From Myxococcales bacterium (GTDB lineage: Bacteria; Myxococcota_A; Polyangia; Polyangiales; Polyangiaceae): 49,086 nucleotides of DNA. The DNA is taken from assembly GCA_903642325.1 (NCBI GenBank), contig CAHJWM010000037.1, positions 1-49,086 of the forward strand. The letters are read 5' to 3'. The notes below the pieces were generated by a model. The model did not search any database. It was not told the DNA's origin and worked only from the letters and a program-made list of their open reading frames with translations. Below are positions 16,760 to 25,726 of the stretch, one piece after another. The translations under genes were made by a program, and so were the position numbers. Every line of letters begins with the position of its first letter. Position 1 is the stretch's first letter.

Positions 16760-18937
16760 TCATTCTAGGCGTAGGATCTCTCGCTCCGCGACATCCCGGC
16801 CCGCGCCCGCGGGTCGAAACGCGGCGTCCCAGTGCTCGTCACCCAGGCGTCGGATGATCTCGGTGACCGACGCGTAGACGAAGCCGCGCTTCCAACGGCT
16901 AGCCGGGATCGCGAACGGCATGCCCACGTCCGCGAGGGTCTCATCGCGGGCAACCAGCGAGAACCTAGGCGCGGCTTCCACGCGTGAGTGCAGGAGCAAT
17001 TGCGGCTCCAGCGGGTCGGGGCCCGACGCCTGCAGGTACACGCTGAAGACCAGCGAGGCTCCGCGCTCGAGCCGGGTTCCGAGCAGTGTATTCCCGTCGT
17101 CAAATGGCTGCGCGTGGCGGCGATCGCACCCACTCAGCAGGCGGGATAGCCAATGCTGGGCTCGAGCGGCGTCTCCAGCCGCGATGGCGATGTTGTGCGC
17201 TACCCGCAGCTCTTCGAAGTTTCGAGGCTCGAAGTTGGGCGACGGATTCGGACTCAGCTCGAAGCGATCGCGCATTTCCCAAGCAAGATACGGATCGGGA
17301 AGGACATCGCGCAGGGCATGGCTGCTCGAAACGAAGTAGGCTTCGAGTGTCGTTGGTTCGCGCCGCTGTATCGTGAACGCGCTCAGAGCCGCGCCGTGGG
17401 CGGTCCGATCGACGGCCAGGAAGGGCCCGAGCAGCGTGAGCGAAAAGGCTTTAGCAAGGGCTTCTTGCTCGGCGGCGGACATGAAGCGTTGGTCGGCGAC
17501 GTAGTAGCGCTCGGGACCATCACTTGCCCGCAGTGGCAAACGCGTGACGGTGGTCACGGGCCGCTGCAGAGACCAATCCACCCACAACGACTGCCGCATT
17601 CCCGGGTGCAGGGCGACGCTGCTGCCTGGGGCCATGCGCGCGGTCAGCCACTCCAGCGCAGCCACCTTGTCTTTGTCCGGCTTGATCAGATGACCGTTCT
17701 CGTTGAAGCGCCCGCCCGAGCGGTGGGCGTATCGAAGCGCCCGCAGCCCGTCAGGCAAAATAGCAAGCGGCGCGAGCAGCCCGAGCGCGCCCCAGGTGTA
17801 GCTCGCCGCCGACCCGTAGCTCCCTGAAAGCGCCCTCAGCGCTCGTTGCGTGAGGTCGAGCCCACTTTGCGTCAGACCCCCGGCGGCGAACGCGAAATAA
17901 AGCGCGAAATACTGGGGCCAAAAGATATGAACGTCCGCGCCTTGCTTGAACACCACGTACTGCACGGTGGCCATCGCGAACACCGCCAGGGGCAGTGCTT
18001 CGAGCTCACTCCGCCGCAGTACGACGCGTGCCGAAAGCACCGGCAGCGCGAGCTTACCGATGCCGATGGCAAGTCCCGTAAACGATACCTCGATCCAAAA
18101 TTTGCGCGCCTCGAGCACGCGGCTGAGCGGAGAGCTTGCGCCCGCCGAGCGCAGGTTGCCCTGCGCGAATAGCTCGTTCAGCTGCCCGAGCTGCATGAAC
18201 GTAAACAGATGAAGCCCGATCACCAAGCCGCAAAGCGTGAGCGCGAGCCCAAAAAAAACGCCGACGCGGCGGCGGTCTACGCCCATGCCCCAAGCTGGGG
18301 TAGCGAGCATGCTGGCAAAGATCGCCGCCAGCAGGCCCGCGGCAAAGACCACGGCGGCCCAGTCGCAGCTCACGGCGTAGGTTAGACCCGCCAGAGATAA
18401 GCCCAAGAAGCGACGCGCATAGCCTTGCCGAAAGCGCGCATAGCCCCACACCGAAAGTGCCACGCCGAACAAGACTGGGACCTCCAGGGAATTGAAGTCC
18501 GAGAAGCTCAGCGCAATGGGCAGCGTGGCAAAGCTTGCCGCCGTCACTAGGCCGGCGACCGGCCCCCAGAGGGCTCGCGCTCCGAAATACAGGGCGGGGG
18601 GCGTGAGCCCGCTCTGGAGCACCGCAGGCAACCGACACGCCCAAGCGTGATGGCCAAGCCCCTTCATGAACAGCGCCGTCACCCAAAATATACCCCAGGG
18701 GTGATGACAATAAAAATCCGCGGCCATGGGCGGCCGCGCCAAGTCGTGCGTCACCGGTGCGATCACGCCCCAGCGCCACATGTTCTCGGCACCGGTGCAC
18801 ACCGCGGCGGCTGACGCAAAGTGCCCCGCGCCGAAGCTATCGCCCAGCTCCCAAAGCGCCGCCGCGGCAAAGGCGAGACAGAGGACCACTGTTAGCGCCG
18901 TGCAGACGCGCTCCACGCGGATCGGGCTGCCGGACAT
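16760..18937 (-). CDS. GT-C membrane glycosyltransferase-like protein (725 aa)
   Basis: Large polytopic protein starting MSGSPIRVERVCTALTVVL. GT39-like features include a first outer loop with AENMWRWGVIAPVTHD and YCHHPWGIFWVTALFMKGLG, where an HHPWG turn replaces the usual PPG. About ten helices follow to residue 400. The last 300 residues are soluble and beta-rich (DERLADVGMPFAIP-like repeats around 16900). Last gene of the minus-strand group gmhA-like, SDR, hddC-like, GT. A GTG at 18955 would overlap the hddC stop; ATG 18937 leaves an 11-bp gap and is preferred. It may use the activated sugar made by the three genes before it, through a lipid-linked donor. Confidence 0.75.
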   Translation of the reverse strand: MSGSPIRVERVCTALTVVLCLAFAAAALWELGDSFGAGHFASAAAVCTGAENMWRWGVIAPVTHDLARPPMAADFYCHHPWGIFWVTALFMKGLGHHAWACRLPAVLQSGLTPPALYFGARALWGPVAGLVTAASFATLPIALSFSDFNSLEVPVLFGVALSVWGYARFRQGYARRFLGLSLAGLTYAVSCDWAAVVFAAGLLAAIFASMLATPAWGMGVDRRRVGVFFGLALTLCGLVIGLHLFTFMQLGQLNELFAQGNLRSAGASSPLSRVLEARKFWIEVSFTGLAIGIGKLALPVLSARVVLRRSELEALPLAVFAMATVQYVVFKQGADVHIFWPQYFALYFAFAAGGLTQSGLDLTQRALRALSGSYGSAASYTWGALGLLAPLAILPDGLRALRYAHRSGGRFNENGHLIKPDKDKVAALEWLTARMAPGSSVALHPGMRQSLWVDWSLQRPVTTVTRLPLRASDGPERYYVADQRFMSAAEQEALAKAFSLTLLGPFLAVDRTAHGAALSAFTIQRREPTTLEAYFVSSSHALRDVLPDPYLAWEMRDRFELSPNPSPNFEPRNFEELRVAHNIAIAAGDAARAQHWLSRLLSGCDRRHAQPFDDGNTLLGTRLERGASLVFSVYLQASGPDPLEPQLLLHSRVEAAPRFSLVARDETLADVGMPFAIPASRWKRGFVYASVTEIIRRLGDEHWDAAFRPAGAGRDVAEREILRLE

Positions 18938-18948
18938 CGCGGGCGAAG

Positions 18949-19656
18949 TTAGCACGCAGAGTGCACGGCGAGCTTCGCCTCCAAGTCCCGGATGCCGCGT
19001 TCAGAGCCGATCTCGTAAAAGCGCTCGCTCGCCTCGATCGCGCGCAGCTGCCCACTGTGCGCGAGCTCGGCCTGCAGCTCGTCGAGCCCGAAGGGTACAT
19101 CGGCGGGACGCGCGGCGAGCACGCTGCGCCGGAGGGCGAGCGCGCCGTAATCGATGTGGCGCAGCGCCGCGTCCGGGGTGCCGCCCTTCTGATAGCGCAG
19201 CACGACGTCTCGGCTGACCTGCGCGTTGCTGTGGTCCCATGCGCCGTCGTTCTGAAACACGCTCATCGTGCCTAAAGCCTCGGGGTGCGCTTCCAAATCA
19301 CGGAGCGGCGCCGAGTAGTCGAAGGGCAGGTAGCTATCACCGTACGTCACCAAAAAAATCGGCGAAAGCAGAGGCAATGCCCGGCGCAGCGCGCCTCCCG
19401 TTCCACGCAACGTGGGGCCGTCCTCCGAGTAAGCAATAGTGACGCCAAACGCCGCGCCATCCCCCAAAAACTCTCGGATGGAAGCGCCGAGGTGGCCAAT
19501 GCACAAGAGCACGTCGCAAAATCCACATCGCGCGATCGCCTCCAGCTGCCATGCTAAAAACGGCTTGCCGGCGATGGGCAACAACGCCTTGGGCAGCTCT
19601 CGCGTGCGGGAAGACAGGCGCGTGGCCAGGCCCCCGGCCAGGATCACGACCTGCAT
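18949..19656 (-). CDS. hddC: Sugar-phosphate nucleotidyltransferase, HddC-like
   Basis: A 235-residue NTP_transferase protein: MQVVILAGGLATRLSSRTRE, PKALLPIAGKPFLAWQLE and VTYGDSYLPFDY. This short form, without the left-handed helix domain, matches HddC/RmlA-like heptose-1-phosphate guanylyltransferases. It would couple alpha-heptose 1-phosphate to GTP. The nucleotide choice is inferred from context, and a generic NDP-sugar pyrophosphorylase remains possible. The start overlaps the SDR stop by one base (TGATG), showing translational coupling. The frame is open far upstream, but ATG 19656 gives the canonical N-terminus. Confidence 0.8.
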   Translation of the reverse strand: MQVVILAGGLATRLSSRTRELPKALLPIAGKPFLAWQLEAIARCGFCDVLLCIGHLGASIREFLGDGAAFGVTIAYSEDGPTLRGTGGALRRALPLLSPIFLVTYGDSYLPFDYSAPLRDLEAHPEALGTMSVFQNDGAWDHSNAQVSRDVVLRYQKGGTPDAALRHIDYGALALRRSVLAARPADVPFGLDELQAELAHSGQLRAIEASERFYEIGSERGIRDLEAKLAVHSAC

Positions 19657-20594
19657 CAACCGAATACCTCGCGGGCCAGCACTTGCACTGCTTCCTCGAG
19701 GGCCTGGTCGCTCGTGCGTGACACGCGAAAACCGAGCGCGGCGAGCTTGCCCGCGTCGAGCCGCGAGTGCGGCACGTCCCCCGGCCAACCGCGCTCGCCG
19801 CCAGTGTAGCGGATGCGCGCATTCGGATTCGGCGAAGCGGCGATGCACAGCTCGGCGATGCGCTTTACCGATGTAAAACCAGGCGGAGCAATGTTGTAGA
19901 TATTCAGCGGCTCGCGGGCGTGGTCGAGGCCGAACAGCACGCCGCTCACGCAATCTGCCACGTACACATAGGGCTTCGACTGCCGGCCATCGCCGAGCAC
20001 TTCTAATTCTCGTGGGCTGGCCTTCAGTTTGTTCAGAAAGTCGAGCGCCGCGCCGTGGGTGCCGCGCGGCCCCACCACGTTGCCAAAGCGATAAATCCAA
20101 GCTGAAAGCCCGAAGCAGGCCACGAACGCGCTGATCAGTGCCTCGCCCGCGAATTTGCTCGCGCCATAAAGTGAGATTGGCAGACTCCCTAAATCGACCT
20201 CGGCGCAGGCCTTTGGCGTGTCCCCGTACAGGGTGCCGGAGGAAGCGAAGATCAGGCGTTTTGCCCCCGTTCGGCGCATGGCTTCCAGCACATTCCACGT
20301 CGAGATAGTGCCCTGTTCCAAATCCAGACGCGGGTTCTCGAGCCCCCAGCGCGCCTCCGGGTTGGCGGCGAGATGAAAAACCGTATCGTGCCCGAGCATG
20401 GCGCCTTCTAGAGCAGGCAGATCCAGGGCGTCCCCGAGGACGAGCTCGCAACCGCGCGACAACGCGTGGCTGAGGAACGCGCGCTTCCCGACCGACAGAT
20501 TATCGTACACCGTGACGGGCCCGCGCTCGATCAAACGCTCCACCAAATGGCTGCCGATGAAGCCGGCCCCGCCCACTACGAACGAGCGGGTCAC
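19656..20594 (-). CDS. NAD-dependent epimerase/dehydratase (extended SDR)
   Basis: A 312-residue extended SDR. The Rossmann motif is VVGGAGFIGSHLVERL, the cofactor-binding FHLAANPEARWGLENP follows, and the catalytic tyrosine and lysine are in SLYGASKFAGEALI with serines in FASSGTLYGD. The C-terminal RGWPGDVPHSRLDAGKLAAL is typical of UDP-glucose 4-epimerase relatives. The gene sits between the isomerase and the nucleotidyltransferase with 4-base and 1-base overlaps, so it probably acts on the same nucleotide-heptose, as an epimerase or dehydratase. Exact reaction unknown. Confidence 0.85.
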   Translation of the reverse strand: MTRSFVVGGAGFIGSHLVERLIERGPVTVYDNLSVGKRAFLSHALSRGCELVLGDALDLPALEGAMLGHDTVFHLAANPEARWGLENPRLDLEQGTISTWNVLEAMRRTGAKRLIFASSGTLYGDTPKACAEVDLGSLPISLYGASKFAGEALISAFVACFGLSAWIYRFGNVVGPRGTHGAALDFLNKLKASPRELEVLGDGRQSKPYVYVADCVSGVLFGLDHAREPLNIYNIAPPGFTSVKRIAELCIAASPNPNARIRYTGGERGWPGDVPHSRLDAGKLAALGFRVSRTSDQALEEAVQVLAREVFG

Positions 20595-21190
20595 GAGCGC
20601 TCACTTTCCCACTTCATGCCGCTTCGTTGAAGCGCCGGGTGGGACACCAAAAAGTGCCAGATCACGCCCTGGAATGCTTCACTATGCGGCGTGACCGCAG
20701 CTCGATTCACGGTCGGAATGATCACGCAGGCGTGAGCGACGCGCGCGGTGAAGCCGCCGTCGCGGCCCACGATGCCGGCCAGGCGCGCGCCGACGCTTTG
20801 CCCGTATTCGAGCGCGCGCACCAGGTTTGGGCTGACGTTGCGCTCGCGATCCCCGCCGCCCACGGAAAACACCAACAGGAGGTCGCGGCTCGCTAGCTTG
20901 CTTACCTCGAGCCAGCCGGAAAATGTGGCCTCCCAGCCATCGTCGTTCACGCGCGCAGTGAGCTCTGATACATTGTCAGTCGGCGCGTAGGCTTCGATTC
21001 CACACAGTTTGCGGAAATCATTGACCGCGTGCGATGCATTTCCGGCGCTGCCCCCGACGCCCAGCACGAACAGCCGCCCGCCCCGTTCGCGTACTCCGAC
21101 GAGCTCCGCGAGCAACGCCTCCACCGCGTTCTCGTCGATCAGCTCGAGAATCCGGGCCGCGTCGCGCAAATAGGCTTTGATTAGGGACAT
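20591..21190 (-). CDS. gmhA: SIS-domain sugar isomerase, GmhA-like
   Basis: A 199-residue single SIS domain. LFVLGVGGSAGNASHAVNDF matches the GNGGSAADAQH signature of sedoheptulose-7-phosphate isomerase, with substitutions, and DLLLVFSVGGGDRERNVSPN matches the second phosphate-binding loop. Length fits GmhA (about 190). It would make D-glycero-D-manno-heptose 7-phosphate. The Asn-to-Val change in GNGG (here GVGG) and the missing DAQH acid are notable, and a different phosphosugar isomerase is possible. First gene of the minus-strand group; its stop overlaps the SDR start (ATGA). Confidence 0.75.
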   Translation of the reverse strand: MSLIKAYLRDAARILELIDENAVEALLAELVGVRERGGRLFVLGVGGSAGNASHAVNDFRKLCGIEAYAPTDNVSELTARVNDDGWEATFSGWLEVSKLASRDLLLVFSVGGGDRERNVSPNLVRALEYGQSVGARLAGIVGRDGGFTARVAHACVIIPTVNRAAVTPHSEAFQGVIWHFLVSHPALQRSGMKWESERS

Positions 21191-21253
21191 GGGCGCTTCG
21201 GGCAGCGTACCGCTCTTTCGGCCGATGTGGCAGGCTCGGCGCGCTCAAAGGCC

Positions 21254-22174
21254 ATGCATCGCGCGCGTTTTCTTTGGTTGCTCGTGCCCTTCGCCGGCCT
21301 CGTAGAGCTAGGGCTGTTTGCGAAGGATGCCAGCCGTGCGCCGCGCATCACTGAGTGGCAAGCCATGCGTACCGAGGTTGCCCGACTCAAAAGAGCGAGT
21401 GATCTATTGGTCGTGGCCCCCGAGTGGGCCGACCCGATCGCGCGCTTTGCTTTCGGGGACGAGCTCATGCCCGTCGCGGACGAAGCGCGGGCCGACGTCA
21501 CCACCTATGCACGCGCCGTCGAGGTCGACACGCTCGATGCCTCGGTCCCGGAGCTCGACGGCTGGGGCGTGACCGCGGAGCACCGTTCCGGCCGGTTTCG
21601 GATCCGCGTGCGCGAAAATCCCAAGCCCGAGCACGTATTATTTTCGTTTCTGAGCAATGCGCACCCGCCCTTTCTCGACGTCACGGCCGGCGATGCGGGG
21701 GCGAGCGAGCGCCGCTGCGTGTACAGCGAGCACGCGCCCTCGAGCACGGGGGGCCTGCACGGGCACTTGGCTTTTCCCCGCGAGCGCTACCTGTGCGGCG
21801 GAGAGGCGTTCTTCGTGGGCGTCACGATTCTGGACGACCAGGATTACCGGCCGCGGCGCTGCGTGTGGGCGCAGCCGCCGGAGGGCGAGAGCGTTCGCTT
21901 GAGCTTTTCGAACGTCCCATTAGGTCGCAAAATATCGGGCTATGCCGGGCTATCCTACTTCCTCTTTCGCGACGGCCAACACGACCCAGTGACGCTCAGT
22001 GCGCACGTCGCCGGCGAGCCGGTGGGCAGCTACGAGCACCGCGACGAGCGCGGCTGGCACCACTTCGAATTCGATACCGAGCGCTTCGCAGGTCAACGTG
22101 CCAACGTCGAATTCGACGTGCGCAGTGACGATCCAAGCGATCGCCAGTTCTGCTTCTATGCGGACACACGATGA
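21254..22174 (+). CDS. Exported beta-rich protein of unknown function (306 aa)
   Basis: Begins MHRARFLWLLVPFAGLVELG, one hydrophobic anchor or signal segment, followed by a soluble region of about 280 residues rich in aromatic and charged residues with beta-strand periodicity (GRFRIRVRENP, VRLSFSNVPLGRKISGYAG, RGWHHFEFDTERFAGQ). This resembles carbohydrate-binding or jelly-roll sandwiches, but I cannot name the family. A GTG at 21227 is an alternative start. The stop overlaps the next gene (ATGA), a GT-C enzyme, so the two probably work together at the membrane surface. The same kind of beta-rich tail is fused to other GT-C proteins in this locus. Confidence 0.65.
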   Translation: MHRARFLWLLVPFAGLVELGLFAKDASRAPRITEWQAMRTEVARLKRASDLLVVAPEWADPIARFAFGDELMPVADEARADVTTYARAVEVDTLDASVPELDGWGVTAEHRSGRFRIRVRENPKPEHVLFSFLSNAHPPFLDVTAGDAGASERRCVYSEHAPSSTGGLHGHLAFPRERYLCGGEAFFVGVTILDDQDYRPRRCVWAQPPEGESVRLSFSNVPLGRKISGYAGLSYFLFRDGQHDPVTLSAHVAGEPVGSYEHRDERGWHHFEFDTERFAGQRANVEFDVRSDDPSDRQFCFYADTR

Positions 22175-23769
22175 CCGAGAAACGCCGGCTCGACGCCTTC
22201 GACTTCGTACTCGCTTTAGTGCTGACCCTCGCCTATCTGGCGTTGCTCCTGAACAGCGTCGCCGATCTTGGTTACGCGCGGGATGAAGGCTTTTATTTTC
22301 AAGCTGCGCGCAGCTACGAAGCCTGGTTCGCGCTTCTTCACTCCGATGCCGCGCGGGCGCTCGAGCCGGGCACGATCGACGGTTATTGGTCCGTGAACCA
22401 CGAACACCCGGCGCTGATGAAGTCGCTCTTTGCGTTGTCGCACCGCTATTTGTGGTCGGGTCTGGGGCTGTTTCGCGAGCAAGGTACGGCCTACCGATTT
22501 CCGGGCATGGCCATGAGCGCTCTGGGCGTGGCCCTCACGTACGCTTGGGGTGCGCGCGAAGGCGGACGTTGGGCGGGCCTCGTCTCGGCGCTGGCACTGG
22601 CGCTCATGCCGCGGGTTTTCTACCATTCGCACTTGGCGTGCTTCGACATGCCGGTGACGACCCTGGTGCTCGTGACGAGCTATGCCTTTGCGCGTTCCCT
22701 AAAAGGTAGGTGGGGCTGGGCCCTGACGACCGGCGTGCTGTACGGGTTGCTCCTCGATACCAAGCACAACGCGTGGCTCTTGCCAGCCGCGTTCGGCGCG
22801 CACTTCTTGGTCACCGGCGCGGCCCACGCCGCGCGCGAGCTGCGCCAAAAACGTTGGGCAGTTCCCAACGCATTCGTGGCTATGGCGCTGATCTCCCCCG
22901 TCGTGTTTTACGCAGGCTGGCCGTGGATCTGGCACGACACGCTGCCGCGGCTGCGCGAGTACGTCGCCTTCCACACGGGTCATGAATATTACAATATGGA
23001 GTTTCTCGGGCACACGTACTGGAAGCCGCCCATGCCACGTCTGTACGCCTGGGTCATGACGCTCGGTACCGTGCCCGGCGTTACGCTGCTCTTGTTTGCG
23101 ATAGGGTTAGTCGTCGCTTGGAAAGGGCGCGCACGTTCGACGCCGCTGCTGTGGCTGTTCTGTTTACTGACCTGCTACGCGCCGTGGTGGTCGGACGTCA
23201 CTCCTATCTTCGGCGGCACGAAGCATTGGATGACGGCCTATCCCTTCCTGTGCCTGTTCGCGGGGAAAGGCTTTGCCTTCGTGGCCGAGCGCATTCGCGC
23301 GCTCGGCCCAGGCCGGCTCTGGGCAGAGCTCACGCCACCCGTGGTGGCCGCGGCCGTTTTGATCGGTCCTTTATGCATGACGCTGCACTCCGAGCCCTGG
23401 GGTCTTAGCTTTTATACCCCGCTCGTCGGCGGCGCTCCCGGCGCGGCCAGCCTCGGCCTCAACCGCACGTTTTGGGGCTACACCACGGGGGCGCTGCAAG
23501 GCTTCATCAATGAGCGCGCACCGCGGCGCGGCAACGTTTACGTGCACGATACCGCGCTGCAAAGCTGGGAAATGCTGCGCCAGGACCGCCGCATCCGCGA
23601 AGACTTGCGCGGCACTCTCGACATCGCTAGCTCGAGCTTGGCGCTTTATCAGCACGAGCCCCACATGCGGCGCGTGGAATACGAAACATGGGTGGACTAC
23701 GGTCACGACGCGCCCGCGGCCGTGGGCACGTTCGATGGCGTGCCTGTAATCTGGGTCTACGCGCGCTGA
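22171..23769 (+). CDS. GT39-family membrane glycosyltransferase
   Basis: A 532-residue polytopic protein. The first outer loop has DLGYARDEGFYFQAARSYEA, carrying the DE acidic pair expected at the GT39/ArnT catalytic site, then VNHEHPALMKSLFALSHRYL, a typical acceptor-loop sequence. LACFDMPVTTLVLVTSYAFA is the third conserved block, and MTAYPFLCLFAGKGF resembles the late conserved motif. It transfers a sugar from a polyprenyl phosphate to an acceptor outside the inner membrane. It is coupled by a 4-base overlap to the exported protein before it and converges on moaA with a 3-bp gap. Last gene of the glycan locus. Confidence 0.85.
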   Translation: MTEKRRLDAFDFVLALVLTLAYLALLLNSVADLGYARDEGFYFQAARSYEAWFALLHSDAARALEPGTIDGYWSVNHEHPALMKSLFALSHRYLWSGLGLFREQGTAYRFPGMAMSALGVALTYAWGAREGGRWAGLVSALALALMPRVFYHSHLACFDMPVTTLVLVTSYAFARSLKGRWGWALTTGVLYGLLLDTKHNAWLLPAAFGAHFLVTGAAHAARELRQKRWAVPNAFVAMALISPVVFYAGWPWIWHDTLPRLREYVAFHTGHEYYNMEFLGHTYWKPPMPRLYAWVMTLGTVPGVTLLLFAIGLVVAWKGRARSTPLLWLFCLLTCYAPWWSDVTPIFGGTKHWMTAYPFLCLFAGKGFAFVAERIRALGPGRLWAELTPPVVAAAVLIGPLCMTLHSEPWGLSFYTPLVGGAPGAASLGLNRTFWGYTTGALQGFINERAPRRGNVYVHDTALQSWEMLRQDRRIREDLRGTLDIASSSLALYQHEPHMRRVEYETWVDYGHDAPAAVGTFDGVPVIWVYAR

Positions 23770-23772
23770 GGC

Positions 23773-24768
23773 TCAGCCGCCTAGATAAGACATCTCGAGC
23801 CGGCGCACGCTCTTGCCGAGCGAGCGCAGCTCCGAGTAGCGATCGCCTCGCGCGCTCCAAAAGCTCGTCACCGCCGCCCCCACATCAGCCCCTGCGCGCA
23901 CGAGCGCGCGCAAATCCTGGCCCTCGCGGGCGAAAAGGCAGCCGAAGATCTGGCCGTCCGCGCTCAGTCGCAAGCGCGCGCAGTCGCCACAAAAAGGTTG
24001 GGTTACGCTGCTGATCACCCCGACCTCACCGCTGCCGTCTTGGTAGCGATAGCGCTTGGCGACCTCCCCGCGATAGTTCGGCACGAGGGGCACGACGGGC
24101 ATTTCCGCGTCGATGCGCGCGATGATCTCTTGGCCGCTCACCACATGCTCCATGCGCCAACCGTTGCTCAGCCCCACATCCATGTACTCGATGAAGCGCA
24201 CGATGTGGCCGCTGCCTTTGAAATGCCGAGCCAGTTCGACCAAGGTGTGATCATTGACGCCGCGGCGAACCACGGCGTTGATTTTCAGCGGCGGAAAGCC
24301 CGCCGCCCGCGCCGCCTCGATGCCCGCCAACACATCGCGCACTGGCAGCTCGGAATCAGTCATGCGCGCAAATACCTCGGGCGACACCGAGTCCAAGCTG
24401 ACCGTGATCCGGTCCAAGCCGGCGTCGCGCAGCGCGTGCGCGTGCTTGCTCAATAAGGATCCGTTCGTGGTCAACGCGAGCTCCAGCTCCGGAAAGCCCC
24501 GCAGCATTCGAACGAGTCTCGGCAGCTCACTGCGCAGCAACGGTTCGCCGCCCGTCAGGCGCACCTTGCGCAGCCCGAGAGGCAACAGTGCGCTTACCAC
24601 GTGCGCGATTTCCTCGAAGCTCAGGATGTCGGTCCGCGGCAAATAGCGATGCTCTTGACCGAAGTGCTCGCGCGGCATGCAATAACGACAGCGGAAGTTA
24701 CAGCGGTCCGTGACGCTCACCCGCAGGTCGGCGAGGGGCCTACCGAGCTGGTCGCGTGCGGGGAACAT
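23773..24768 (-). CDS. moaA: GTP 3',8-cyclase MoaA
   Basis: A 331-residue radical SAM enzyme for the first step of molybdenum-cofactor synthesis, converting GTP to 3',8-cyclo-7,8-dihydro-GTP. The N-terminal cluster motif is TDRCNFRCRYCMP (CxxxCxxC). KVRLTGGEPLLRSELP is the SAM-binding GGEP. The C-terminal cluster motif is FCGDCARLRLSADGQIFGCL, and the protein ends in the Gly-Gly tail needed for activity (SYLGG). ATG 24768 is chosen because the longer form would use TTG. It is divergent from moaC across about 76 bp, which must hold both promoters. Confidence 0.97.
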   Translation of the reverse strand: MFPARDQLGRPLADLRVSVTDRCNFRCRYCMPREHFGQEHRYLPRTDILSFEEIAHVVSALLPLGLRKVRLTGGEPLLRSELPRLVRMLRGFPELELALTTNGSLLSKHAHALRDAGLDRITVSLDSVSPEVFARMTDSELPVRDVLAGIEAARAAGFPPLKINAVVRRGVNDHTLVELARHFKGSGHIVRFIEYMDVGLSNGWRMEHVVSGQEIIARIDAEMPVVPLVPNYRGEVAKRYRYQDGSGEVGVISSVTQPFCGDCARLRLSADGQIFGCLFAREGQDLRALVRAGADVGAAVTSFWSARGDRYSELRSLGKSVRRLEMSYLGG

Positions 24769-24844
24769 GTGCAACGGTGTAGCATCGCTGGCCCACGCCG
24801 CATCGCTGCCGCGCAGGATCCAAACAACTGCTATCGTTACGAGC

Positions 24845-25726
24845 GTGAAACTCTACTCCTTCGACGGGGTCGACGCGGCCCTCGACCTCGTGCCGTTGGC
24901 GGCGCGCCGCGCCCTGGATCTGAGCGGGCTCAAAATCTCGCTCGAAACCTGGCGAAACCTGGCGCTCCCGGAGCGCCGGGCTTTGGTCGAAGTCGGCGCG
25001 GAGTGGTCAGTCGACTCGCAGCGGGTGAGTAGTCTGTTAGCGACCACTCCGGCCGCTCGCGTCGAGCCCGTGGCCGAGCTCGGCACCGCGACCATTCCCG
25101 TCGAGGTAGCGCGGGCATTCGGGGCGGCTCTGCCCATTTCTTCAGCCGTTTGGCAGTCGCTCTCACCGCTCGACCGATACGCTTTGTGGAAAGTGGCCAG
25201 CCGGGGCAAGCCAGACCGAATCATCGCCGCGCACGCCGAGATCGTGGGGCACAGCTCCCTTTCCACGCACGTTTCGCCAGCAGGCGGAGCGCGCATGGTC
25301 GATGTTTCGCAAAAGCCGGCATCTCATCGGCGCGCGGTGGCGGAGACACGTGTGACCCTAAGCGCAGACGCCTTCGCGCGCGTCAAGAGCGCCACAGTGC
25401 CCAAAGGGGATGTGCTCGGCACGGCGCGTCTCGCGGGGATCATGGCCGCCAAACGCACGTCGGAGCTGATTCCGCTCTGCCATCCGCTTTCGCTGACGAA
25501 GGTCGAGGTGTCGCTCGAGCTCGACGACGGCGCGAGTGCCATCGCCGTGCGTGGCATCGTGGAAGCATTCGATCGCACCGGCGTCGAGATGGAGGCCTTG
25601 ACCGCGGTCTCCGTGGCGGCGCTCACCGTCTATGACATGCTGAAAGGCATCGACCGCGCGATGGAGATCGGGCCCACGCGGTTATTGACCAAAAGCGGCG
25701 GGCGCACGGGAGATTTCTCGCGATGA
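24845..25726 (+). CDS. moaC: Fusion: nitrate-reductase-associated-like domain plus MoaC
   Basis: A 293-residue protein from GTG 24845. Residues 150-293 are MoaC, cyclic pyranopterin monophosphate synthase: [53 protein letters not shown] and [19 protein letters not shown], all intact. Residues 1-140 ([59 protein letters not shown]) resemble small nitrate-reductase-associated proteins often encoded beside assimilatory nitrate reductase. A normal MoaC is about 160 residues, so this is a domain fusion. MoaC turns the MoaA product into cPMP. The stop overlaps the moaE start (ATGA). Confidence 0.9.
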   Translation: MKLYSFDGVDAALDLVPLAARRALDLSGLKISLETWRNLALPERRALVEVGAEWSVDSQRVSSLLATTPAARVEPVAELGTATIPVEVARAFGAALPISSAVWQSLSPLDRYALWKVASRGKPDRIIAAHAEIVGHSSLSTHVSPAGGARMVDVSQKPASHRRAVAETRVTLSADAFARVKSATVPKGDVLGTARLAGIMAAKRTSELIPLCHPLSLTKVEVSLELDDGASAIAVRGIVEAFDRTGVEMEALTAVSVAALTVYDMLKGIDRAMEIGPTRLLTKSGGRTGDFSR

